Notes under the pieces: model-generated
What the model was told of the DNA's origin: nothing
Database searches by the model: none
The model's input: only the letters and a program-made list of their open reading frames with translations
Program-made: the position numbers and the translations under genes
Origin: Neobacillus dielmonensis
GTDB taxonomy: Bacteria; Bacillota; Bacilli; Bacillales; Cytobacillaceae
Assembly: GCF_000612665.1 (NCBI RefSeq)
Contig: NZ_HG942042.1
Coordinates: 1 to 63,298, forward strand
Direction of reading: 5' to 3'
DNA: 63,298 bases
In this document: piece after piece, positions 35,043-42,449 of the stretch
How the letters are laid out: every line of letters starts with the position of its first letter
How positions within the stretch are numbered: the first letter of the stretch is position 1

Positions 35043-37025
35043 TCAATCACTTTCTGTTGTTTTTGTACTATCTGTTGTTTTTGCATTTTTAGTTGTTTTG
35101 CCTTTTGGTCCTAAATATTCATAATCATCAGGATTAATCGACGTATAGCCTTCTGGCTTGTAGAAACGTAACAAGTCTTTATAGACAATTTCATCTGACA
35201 TTTGAAGCTCAGTATTTACTTTATCTTGAATAGCGCTACAAGCTTCGGCATTTTCGGATAACTCCCCAGTTAGCGTGGAATAACACTTACCTTTAACCTG
35301 TATCACATCAGGTGACATAAAGTCACCATTTCTAAATAGTGCCCAATTTCGATGGGTTGGTGATAAAAGGTCGGAACCAAACTCAAGGTAGTCTTTTGTA
35401 TCAATTCCTAATAAATGCAGCACTGTAGGACGAACATCCACTTCACCACCGTATTGCTGCTGAATGCCGCCAGTTACTCCAGGAACATGGATAAATAATG
35501 GAACTCGCTGCAAATTAGCATTCGTAACTGGTGTAATCTCATCTACACCCAACACTTTTGACATCGCATCATTATGGTTCTCTGAAATTCCATAATGGTC
35601 ACCATACATTACGACCATTGTATTGTCATATAAACCAGAGGCTTTTAAATCGTTAAAGAACTGTTCCAATGCTTGGTCCATATAATGGGCAGATTGGAAA
35701 TACTGATTTACAACTTGGTCATCTGTATCTCCAGCAGGAAAATCAGTATCACCTGGATCCATTTCAAATGGGAAATGATTCGATAAAGTAATAAACTTCG
35801 TATAGAATGGCTGCTTTAAGCTAGACAACAGCGGCATAGATTCAGTAAAGAATGGTTTATCCTTCAAGCCATAGTTCTTTGTGTCTTCCTCTGTCATGTT
35901 GTAATACTCGGCATCAAAGAACTGGTCATAACCAAAGGCTTTATACATAACATTTCGGTTCCAGAATGTTTTGTAATTGCCATGGAATACGGCAGAAGTG
36001 TATCCCTGCCCTTTTAAAATAGCAGGCATCGCCTGGTAGGTATTTTGTGCTTTATTCACAAATACCGCTCCCTGGCTCATTGGGTAAAGCGAATTTTCCA
36101 TTAAGAACTCGGCATCAGATGTTTTCCCCTGTCCAGTTTGGTGGAAAAAGTTAGGGAAATAAAATGTATTCTGGTTGCGTGTTAACGAGTTAAGGAATGG
36201 AGTAACTTCCTGTCCGTCAGGCATTTTGTAATCAATCATAAACGACTGGAAGGATTCCAGGGAAATATAAATTACGTTCATGCCTTTTGCCTTACCAAAA
36301 TAATCTGGATTTGGAGCAGCGTAATTGGCTTTACGATAATTTTCAACCTCGGTTACATCACTAGAATCTGCTAAGGCACGCTGACTAGAAGAACGAATAT
36401 TTTGTATTGCATCGTAAATTGTGAAATTATAAGCACCAAGATATTTGACTAAGTAATTTCTGTCAAAAGAACGTGTTAACAGCTGTGGACGATCCTTCTC
36501 AGCAAGCCCTAAATTAAATAAAAACGTAGTGATGGAAAACAATAGGACAATTTTATAGGACTTTCTATTTGTTTCCATAGTTTGTTTAAAGAGTGTTAAA
36601 GCTAGAACAATTAGAATGATAAAGTCCGTAAAATAAAAAACATCTAGCGGTGACATTAATGACAGGGCACTGTCTCCCAACTGACCTGCATTGGTTTTAG
36701 CTTGCATGATAACTGGAATTGTAATGAAATCACTAAAAAAGCGATAATAGGCAATATTTGCATATAGCAGGAATGACAAAATAAAGTTTGTGATAATCAT
36801 AACAAGTTTAGTCCGTTTTTTAAACAACAAGGCGATTCCAAAGAAGAATAGCGCAGAGCTCAGTGGATTGATCACCAATAAAAATTCCTGAAGCTTATTA
36901 TCAATTCCTAAATTAAATTCAATCTGATAGGCTGCGTAGGTTTTAATCCAAAATAACACTACTGCAATCACAAAAAATGTAAAATTATTTTTAGTTAATT
37001 TTTTTGTGAAACTTATTTGTTCCAT
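35043..37025 (-). CDS. ltaS: lipoteichoic acid synthase family protein
   Basis: A 660-residue enzyme with five N-terminal membrane helices (about residues 10-180) and an extracellular sulfatase-like domain. The catalytic Thr lies in FHQTGQGKTSDAEFLMENS near residue 300, and metal-binding residues in VVMYGDHYGIS. RALADSS between the two parts resembles the signal-peptidase site by which LtaS-type domains are released. It polymerises glycerol phosphate on a lipid anchor at the outer face. ATG at 37025 has GAGAGGAG; 63 upstream in-frame codons are not used. Whether it is the main LtaS or a YfnI/YqgS-type paralog is open. Confidence 0.88.
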   Translation of the reverse strand: MEQISFTKKLTKNNFTFFVIAVVLFWIKTYAAYQIEFNLGIDNKLQEFLLVINPLSSALFFFGIALLFKKRTKLVMIITNFILSFLLYANIAYYRFFSDFITIPVIMQAKTNAGQLGDSALSLMSPLDVFYFTDFIILIVLALTLFKQTMETNRKSYKIVLLFSITTFLFNLGLAEKDRPQLLTRSFDRNYLVKYLGAYNFTIYDAIQNIRSSSQRALADSSDVTEVENYRKANYAAPNPDYFGKAKGMNVIYISLESFQSFMIDYKMPDGQEVTPFLNSLTRNQNTFYFPNFFHQTGQGKTSDAEFLMENSLYPMSQGAVFVNKAQNTYQAMPAILKGQGYTSAVFHGNYKTFWNRNVMYKAFGYDQFFDAEYYNMTEEDTKNYGLKDKPFFTESMPLLSSLKQPFYTKFITLSNHFPFEMDPGDTDFPAGDTDDQVVNQYFQSAHYMDQALEQFFNDLKASGLYDNTMVVMYGDHYGISENHNDAMSKVLGVDEITPVTNANLQRVPLFIHVPGVTGGIQQQYGGEVDVRPTVLHLLGIDTKDYLEFGSDLLSPTHRNWALFRNGDFMSPDVIQVKGKCYSTLTGELSENAEACSAIQDKVNTELQMSDEIVYKDLLRFYKPEGYTSINPDDYEYLGPKGKTTKNAKTTDSTKTTESD

Positions 37026-37438
37026 TTTAATTCTCCTCTCACTTACCAGATTTAGCATCGGTAAACGAACCCCAATTACTATAGCACATTTTATAAAAAA
37101 AGAAAAACAATAAATCAGCGTTAATTTTACCAAAGCTTGGACTTTTTTTCCGGTCTTATAATCCCTTTTTATGTGTATGCACGGGGTTAATTGGACATGA
37201 CTGTGTTTTCTCATTTATATAAGACGATAATATTGCTAATTAGTTTCAACATTTTCTTCTTTATTATTGCTTTTAGAATTGGTTTATATTTACAATTTTT
37301 TGACTGTTAGATTATTCTACATATCATATACTTGAACTGTTATTTGTGCAATACGATTTTAGACTCATATTTGTATGAATTATATTCGGGTTGTAAATCC
37401 TATTTTTGTATTAAGAAACTTGAAATGAGGGAGATGTA
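37026..37438. other. AT-rich divergent promoter region of ltaS and a small gene
   Basis: A 413-bp very AT-rich gap. TTGACT (near 37301) and TATACT about 20 nt later could form a weak plus-strand promoter for the gene at 37439. No repeat, ORF with ribosome site or structured RNA was found. Confidence 0.4.
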
Positions 37439-37624
37439 GTGCCGCGAATCAGGCCTGAATTTACAAAGAGTCCTTATTTTGTTGATGAACCCGGGAATTG
37501 GCATTTTAAACCTGGTGCACCCAAAGCACTCCAGGAAGAGCTTGATACTTATATTAAAGATTTAGAAACGATTGACGAGCCTGGAACGATAAACGGGATC
37601 AGGATCGACCCTTTATATCTATAA
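37439..37624 (+). CDS. hypothetical 61-residue protein
   Basis: A GTG frame with GAGGGAG seven bases upstream. The protein is proline- and acid-rich (MPRIRPEFTKSPYFVDEPGN, PGTINGIRIDPLYL), without signal or membrane segment. It lies just ahead of repeat copy C, whose outer end starts at the stop codon. I do not recognise a family; a spore role is possible given the sspH gene that follows, but unproven. Confidence 0.6.
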   Translation: MPRIRPEFTKSPYFVDEPGNWHFKPGAPKALQEELDTYIKDLETIDEPGTINGIRIDPLYL

Positions 37625-37808
37625 GGCTTTGTTAAATTTAGCTGTTGATTTCCGCTCCAGTCGCTCAGCGAATCCGAGGGCGTGCCGGGGAGTCTCCACG
37701 AAGATGAAAGCGCCCGCGGGATCCCCCATCCCTGTACTCCCGTAGGAATCGAGCTTATCCGTTCAAATCAACAGAGTTAAAAAATCTACATTATTGTTTA
37801 ACAGAGTC
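37625..37808 (+). repeat. interspersed repeat, copy C
   Basis: Outer ends GGCTTTGTTAAA and TTTAACAGAGTC; inner ends CTGTTGATT (37642) and AATCAACAG (to 37774). Interior holds CCGCTCCAGTCGCTCAGCGA and GTGCCGGGGAGTCTCC. It begins at the stop codon of the 37439 gene and ends 42 nt before sspH, thus separating two small genes. Confidence 0.88.
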
Positions 37809-37849
37809 AACTATAAAGAAAAAAATATCAAAATATAAGGAGTGGCAAT

Positions 37850-38029
37850 ATGGATACAAGACGAATTAAACAAATTTTATCTTCATCCGCAGATATTGAA
37901 GTAAAATACAATGGTGTTTCTATATGGATCGACCAATTGAATGAAGATGGCAGAACTGCTACTGTCCATTTGCGTGGACCTCTTGAAGAACGAACCGTTG
38001 TGGAAATAAATGAACTTGTGGAGGAATAA
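37850..38029 (+). CDS. sspH: H-type small acid-soluble spore protein
   Basis: A 59-residue protein, MDTRRIKQILSSSADIEVKY then NGVSIWIDQLNEDGRTATVH, matching the SspH plan (MNIQRAKEI, VTYNGVPIYI, length 59). SspH is a minor forespore-made SASP. AAGGAG is seven bases before the ATG, and a strong terminator follows. The promoter must lie in or directly beside repeat copy C. Confidence 0.88.
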   Translation: MDTRRIKQILSSSADIEVKYNGVSIWIDQLNEDGRTATVHLRGPLEERTVVEINELVEE

Positions 38030-38065
38030 AAAATTAGGCAGGAATAAAGTTCCTGCCTAATTTTT
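38030..38065. terminator. bidirectional terminator after sspH
   Basis: AAAATTAGGCAGGA and TCCTGCCTAATTTTT arms; it also covers the stop codon of the opposing 48-residue gene. Confidence 0.85.
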
Positions 38066-38203
38066 ATCTATATTGCTCGGGTGCGGTCGCTCATTTCCCA
38101 CTATACCCGTTACCTTTTCTCTTCGATATTTACTCACATCTTTTCCGGCACCTGGCAGCGTATTGGCCATCGGAAGCTGCTCTAGTTCTTTGCCTCTTGG
38201 CAT
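38057..38203 (-). CDS. hypothetical 48-residue basic protein
   Basis: MPRGKELEQLPMANTLPGAG then KDVSKYRREKVTGIVGNERP: small, polar and basic, without cysteine. GGGGTGAGGG precedes the ATG. Convergent with sspH and sharing its terminator. The small size and composition suggest a spore or stress protein, yet I cannot name a family. Confidence 0.55.
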   Translation of the reverse strand: MPRGKELEQLPMANTLPGAGKDVSKYRREKVTGIVGNERPHPSNIDKN

Positions 38204-38268
38204 ATCCCTCACCCCTTTGATTAATAAGGTATCCCACAAAGCATCATCTTACTCTTAACTTCTTCCTT

Positions 38269-39426
38269 TCAATTCTGAAGCTGTGAATTAATACTGTGTT
38301 TTGCAAGTAGTTGAATCGTCATATCATCCATTGGAGGGTTATGTAGTCCCGCTCTTACGTCACGATAATAGCGCTGCAGTGGATTTTTTAGAGAAAGACT
38401 TTTAGCACCAACCACTCGCATGGCTAAATCTACAACTGACAAGGCTAGGTTAGTAACGGTTAATTTTGCTGCCCCTAGGGCTGGTCCCATCGTATTCTTC
38501 TCTTCTAAATCGGCATTGTCCCACTGTTTAGCAGTTCCATACAAGAAGTATTCGGCTTGCATAATTTTCAATTCTATTTCGCCAATTTTTTGCTGAACAT
38601 TCGGCAGGCTGATAATCGGCCCCTGTATACTATTTGGTGTGTATTCGTTGGCAAACGTAATCGCGTACTTCCTGGCAGCTTTGGCAATTCCAAGATAACA
38701 GGCAGGAATATGTAAGAGCCATCCTTGTGCACTTTTTTTGCTCGGTACTATTTTTTCTACAAGATTTTCCTCAGGAATTCTTATGTCCTCTAATACTAAA
38801 TCATGGCTTCCTGTCCCTCGAAGGGCAATACTGTCCCACGTTTCTTCAATTGTTAACCCCTCGGCTTCTCTAGGAATCAGGAAGTTTGCAGTCTCATTTG
38901 TCCCTTCTATGCTGGCGCTAACAATAAAATAGTCTAAAACTGGGGACATAGTAGTGAAGGTCTTCCTTCCGTTAATAGTCCACTTACCATTAGACTTCTT
39001 TGCGGTGGTTTCCGGTCTCCCTCCCCTTGTTGGACTTCCAGTTCTTGGTTCGGTTGCAGCACTGTTTATCAATGCTCCTGATTTTACCTTTTCGCACATT
39101 TCCCTATAAATTGGCTCCTGCCAGCTTTGTTTTTCATGTAAATTCATGATAATTCCCATATGCCAGCCAATTGCTAATGCAGTGGAACCATCGCCCATTG
39201 CAATCAATTCTTGGAGGCGAATCAATTCGTTAAGCGTTATTTGTTGGCCGCCATATTCTTTTGGGACAGTTAAAGCCGTATAGCCTGTCTTCTTAAGATC
39301 CTGGATGTTTTCATAAGGAAATCGGCCATCCATATCTACTTCATGTGCTCTTGAAAGAAAACGATTGGATAGGTCCTTCATAATGTTGAGCCGTTCTTCA
39401 CTTGTTACTGCCGTTTGGAAATTCAA
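38269..39426 (-). CDS. ydbM: acyl-CoA dehydrogenase family flavoprotein (YdbM-like)
   Basis: A 385-residue FAD enzyme. Entry helix LKKTGYTALTVPKEYGGQQI, the substrate/FAD loop ATEPRTGSPTRGG and the YRDVRAGLHNPPMDDM C-terminal segment correspond to acyl-CoA dehydrogenase domains N, M and C. The usual catalytic Glu position is not evident, and the ending differs from classic AcdA, in line with YdbM-type members whose substrate is unclear (a sulfur or DszC-like flavoprotein is an alternative). Start TTG has GGGGAGAG upstream. No fatty acid genes flank it. Confidence 0.75.
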   Translation of the reverse strand: MNFQTAVTSEERLNIMKDLSNRFLSRAHEVDMDGRFPYENIQDLKKTGYTALTVPKEYGGQQITLNELIRLQELIAMGDGSTALAIGWHMGIIMNLHEKQSWQEPIYREMCEKVKSGALINSAATEPRTGSPTRGGRPETTAKKSNGKWTINGRKTFTTMSPVLDYFIVSASIEGTNETANFLIPREAEGLTIEETWDSIALRGTGSHDLVLEDIRIPEENLVEKIVPSKKSAQGWLLHIPACYLGIAKAARKYAITFANEYTPNSIQGPIISLPNVQQKIGEIELKIMQAEYFLYGTAKQWDNADLEEKNTMGPALGAAKLTVTNLALSVVDLAMRVVGAKSLSLKNPLQRYYRDVRAGLHNPPMDDMTIQLLAKHSINSQLQN

Positions 39427-39612
39427 TGCGCTCTCCCCTTTTGATTTCTCTTTTTTTCGAAGTCAATTATACCATTATTATGATTTCATTATGATATAGA
39501 AAATCGTGTCCATGCTTCCTTGGTTTATTTTCTTATATTTATAGTAGGAACTGTCCTTATTTCCAAATGATACTAGCACTTTCCTAAAGATTTATCAGAA
39601 ACTGCGAAGTAT

Positions 39613-39655
39613 TGTGCCATTCGTCACTGATGGCAAAGAAAAATTGTATTATACT
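39613..39655 (+). promoter_or_regulatory. Fnr-type box and -10 element before the NarK-PAS gene
   Basis: TGTGCCATTCGTCACT (39613-39628) matches the Bacillus Fnr consensus TGTGA-N6-TCACT at nine of ten positions. A -10 TATACT lies at 39650-39655, predicting a start near 39662; the box centre at 39620.5 is then at -41.5, the position used by Fnr-activated Bacillus promoters such as narK. The rest of the 303-bp gap shows nothing else. Confidence 0.65.
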
Positions 39656-39729
39656 CGTTTAGAATATAAATAAACCTTTCTTATGTTTTTTAAGTACTTA
39701 TTTTTCAAAAGGTATCAGGGGGGACCCCA

Positions 39730-41238
39730 ATGAAAAAAGGAAACATACAACTTACCATACAAACTGGGAGTCTCGTTTCAGGATGTATGGTTTGGGTGGT
39801 TATTTCTTCTTTAATGCCATTTATTAATGCAGAAGTCCCACTATCTTCAACACAAATCTCCTGGGCTGCAGCCGTTCCAATTATCCTGGGTTCTTTGTTT
39901 CGAATTCCACTTAGCTACTGGACAAACCGTTTTGGAGCGAGGGTCGTTTTAACGATTAGTTTTTTCCTATTAATATTACCCATTATGATCATTAGTTACG
40001 CACATGCATTTTACTCGCTGATAGCAGGTGGCATCATTCTCGGTATCGGTGGTGCTTTATTTTCTGTTGGTGTAACATCTCTGCCTAAATATTTTCCAAA
40101 GTCAAGACAGGGGATAATTAATGGCATTTACGGAGCAGGAAATATCGGCACAGCGTTCACTTGTTTTTTGGCTCCATTTTTTGCTGATGCGTTTGGCTGG
40201 AGAACAACCATTAGGTTTTATTTGGTTGTTTTATTACTTTTTGCTTTTTTAAATTTTTGTTTTGGTGACAAAAAGGAACCTAAAGTTACTCTTCCAGTAA
40301 AGGAACAATTCCTTCATGTATATAAAAATCCAAAACTATGGTTTTTAAGCTTGTTTTATTTTATTACCTTTGGTTCGTTTTTGGCATTTACCATTTACCT
40401 TCCCTCCTTTTTGGTAAATCATTTTGAATTATCCAGTGTAGACGCGGGTTTAAGGACTGCAGGGTTTATCATTATCACCACCTTGCTAAGACCTTTGGGA
40501 GGGTGGCTAGGAGACAAGTTTAATCCTTTTTTAATTTTGATAGCCGTATTTTTTTGTTTAACTTTTGCTGGATTTTTGCTATCCTTTACACCCTCTTTGC
40601 CTATCTATTCATTTGGCTGCCTATTGGTTGCTATTTTTGCCGGCGTCGGAAACGGGACCATTTTCAAACTGGTGCCCTTTTATTTTTCAAGGCAAGACGG
40701 CATTGTGAATGGTATTGTATCATCTCTGGGAGCACTTGGTGGATTTTTCCCACCAGTCATTTTATCGGTTCTTTTTAATTTTACAGGATCTTATGCAATT
40801 GGGTTTATGTCACTATCGGAATTCTCATTAGCCAGTTTGGTCATTGTCTTTTGGCTTTACTATCATGATAAATTGGAGATTTCGGCTAAAATTGTGGACC
40901 AAACTATTGATGGTATTTGCATTACAGATGCAGATGGGATCATCGAACGGATTAACCCAGCCTTTACACGAATTACCGGATATACTCAAGATGATGTAGT
41001 CGGCAAAACGCCAAGTGTCCTGCAATCCGGAGAACACGACCTGCAGTTTTATAAAAATATGTGGAATAGTTTATTAACAAATGGGATTTGGGAAGGATAC
41101 ATCTGGAATAAGAGAAAAAATAATGATATTTACAAAGAGTGGCTAATCATAACTGCCATCAAGGACGAGTCCGGAAAAACTAAAAATTATGTAGGCAAAT
41201 TTACAGAGGAGAAAGATTTATCCAAGTTTTTGGGATAA
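39730..41238 (+). CDS. NarK-like MFS transporter fused to a C-terminal PAS domain
   Basis: A 502-residue fusion. Residues 1-380 are a twelve-helix MFS transporter of the nitrate/nitrite porter type (SRQGIINGIYGAGNIGTAFT and FAGVGNGTIFKLVPFYF carry the glycine-rich helices of that family). Residues about 385-500 form a PAS/PAC sensor: CITDADGIIERINPAFTRIT, GYTQDDVVGKTPSVLQSG, and IWNKRKNNDIYKEWL. There is no kinase, GGDEF or EAL part after it. GGGGGGACC precedes the ATG. The upstream Fnr box suggests anaerobic induction. The PAS may sense redox, ligand or oxygen and gate transport; this is inference. Confidence 0.85.
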   Translation: MKKGNIQLTIQTGSLVSGCMVWVVISSLMPFINAEVPLSSTQISWAAAVPIILGSLFRIPLSYWTNRFGARVVLTISFFLLILPIMIISYAHAFYSLIAGGIILGIGGALFSVGVTSLPKYFPKSRQGIINGIYGAGNIGTAFTCFLAPFFADAFGWRTTIRFYLVVLLLFAFLNFCFGDKKEPKVTLPVKEQFLHVYKNPKLWFLSLFYFITFGSFLAFTIYLPSFLVNHFELSSVDAGLRTAGFIIITTLLRPLGGWLGDKFNPFLILIAVFFCLTFAGFLLSFTPSLPIYSFGCLLVAIFAGVGNGTIFKLVPFYFSRQDGIVNGIVSSLGALGGFFPPVILSVLFNFTGSYAIGFMSLSEFSLASLVIVFWLYYHDKLEISAKIVDQTIDGICITDADGIIERINPAFTRITGYTQDDVVGKTPSVLQSGEHDLQFYKNMWNSLLTNGIWEGYIWNKRKNNDIYKEWLIITAIKDESGKTKNYVGKFTEEKDLSKFLG

Positions 41239-41240
41239 AA

Positions 41241-41276
41241 AAAACAAAGCTGCAAACAAACATGCAGCTTTGTTTT
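41241..41276. terminator. bidirectional terminator
   Basis: AAAACAAAGCTGCA/TGCAGCTTTGTTTT separates the fusion gene from the convergent 3D-domain gene. Confidence 0.9.
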
Positions 41277-42164
41277 TTAATTTATTATTTGCAATTTTAC
41301 TTCTTTTCGTCCCCAATCCATTGCATCCTGTTCTTCAGGTATAAAGACGTCAATACGATTTCCTTTTATGGCGCCTCCCGTATCAGCAGCAACCGCTTCC
41401 CCATACCCCTCCACATACACTTTCGTACCAAGAGGAATAACTTTAGGGTCGACAGCAATTACTTTTTGGTTAGGATCAGATTTTATGTTAACACCTGTGG
41501 CTGTAATTCCGGAGCAACCTTCGCAAGATGCTGTATAGGCTGTGGCTGTAACAGTTAGTTCTTTAGCAGTATTAGTGTCAGCCGTTTCGGAAGTTTCAGT
41601 GCTGGTATTTATCTCGTCTTCAGACGGAACCTGCTCGTCCACTTTTAATTCAGTATTAGCAACTTCCGGCAGTTCAGAAGGTGTTTCGCTTACAACCTTT
41701 TCTACAGGTTGTTCAGTAGCTTCGGCTATTTGCTCTGATTTTTGTTCAGTCTTGGTTTCTTCTACCTTGTTAGCCACATTCTCCTGAACTGAATCTGGTT
41801 GTGTCGCTACCAGTTGAGTATTTGATATAGTTGCAGGCATTGAGATTACACTTTGCTGTACATTCTCTGTTGAAGGTTCTGTGGTAATAACCGGTGCAGC
41901 TGTTTGAAGTGCATTTGTTTTCAACCAAAATGAATGACCAGCGTTCACTGTATTCTGATTAGCCTGTCCAATAATCGGTTGCAAATCAGTAGGAATTATT
42001 CTTGATGAAATCGTATTCCATTTTTCAAGATTTTTTACAGCAGATTGTTGGGCATCCAGCGAAAATCCACCGGTTCCAACAGTTAGTACTGCTGCTTGAA
42101 CATTAGCGCCAACAGATATTGAGAGTACTGATGCAGCGATAAATGTTTTGAATTTATAAAGCAT
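41277..42164 (-). CDS. secreted 3D-domain cell-wall protein (YocH/YuiC-like)
   Basis: A 295-residue exported protein: signal peptide to about residue 26 (SISVGANVQAA), a long Thr/Glu/Val-rich low-complexity linker (about 85-200), and a C-terminal 3D domain with the three aspartates in VIAVDPKVIPLG, AAVADTGG-type AVAADTGGAIKG and NRIDVFIPEE. The double-psi barrel resembles MltA-type lytic transglycosylases. No LysM repeat is clear. ATG at 42164 is seven bases after GGGAGG; two nearer ATGs are too close. It likely acts on peptidoglycan. Confidence 0.85.
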   Translation of the reverse strand: MLYKFKTFIAASVLSISVGANVQAAVLTVGTGGFSLDAQQSAVKNLEKWNTISSRIIPTDLQPIIGQANQNTVNAGHSFWLKTNALQTAAPVITTEPSTENVQQSVISMPATISNTQLVATQPDSVQENVANKVEETKTEQKSEQIAEATEQPVEKVVSETPSELPEVANTELKVDEQVPSEDEINTSTETSETADTNTAKELTVTATAYTASCEGCSGITATGVNIKSDPNQKVIAVDPKVIPLGTKVYVEGYGEAVAADTGGAIKGNRIDVFIPEEQDAMDWGRKEVKLQIIN

Positions 42165-42419
42165 TTTCATACCTCCCATGTTCTTTAAAGCTAACTGTTA
42201 GGTTCATCTTAACATGAAATATGACGATTAAAAGAACAAGAGGATGATAATTGGTTTACAACCACTTCAATTATATTACAATAACATTTCCATCCGACCG
42301 ATCCTTTCCTCCATTAGCAGGTATTTCATCTTTTGGTAAACACAACCGCCTTAGACATCGCCCTGTGACCTCCTAGCAAACGATATCGATTTTTTTAATA
42401 TCTTGAATTTCAGACAAAA

Positions 42420-42448
42420 AAATAACGGAAAAAAGTTTTTCCGTTATT
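42420..42448 (-). terminator. terminator of the triple-PAS kinase gene
   Basis: AATAACGGAAAA/TTTTTCCGTTATT followed on the minus strand by a T run. The rest of the 285-bp gap to the 3D gene carries its promoter region; no riboswitch was recognised. Confidence 0.8.
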
Positions 42449-42449
42449 T

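Noticed and set aside
42245..42320. WalR-type sites upstream of the 3D-domain gene
   Set aside because: Hexamers like TGTTAT and TGTAAA occur but not with the required five-base spacing.
42300..42420. possible c-di-AMP (ydaO) riboswitch before the 3D-domain gene
   Set aside because: Such genes can carry this element, but I could not find its conserved blocks in the upstream sequence.
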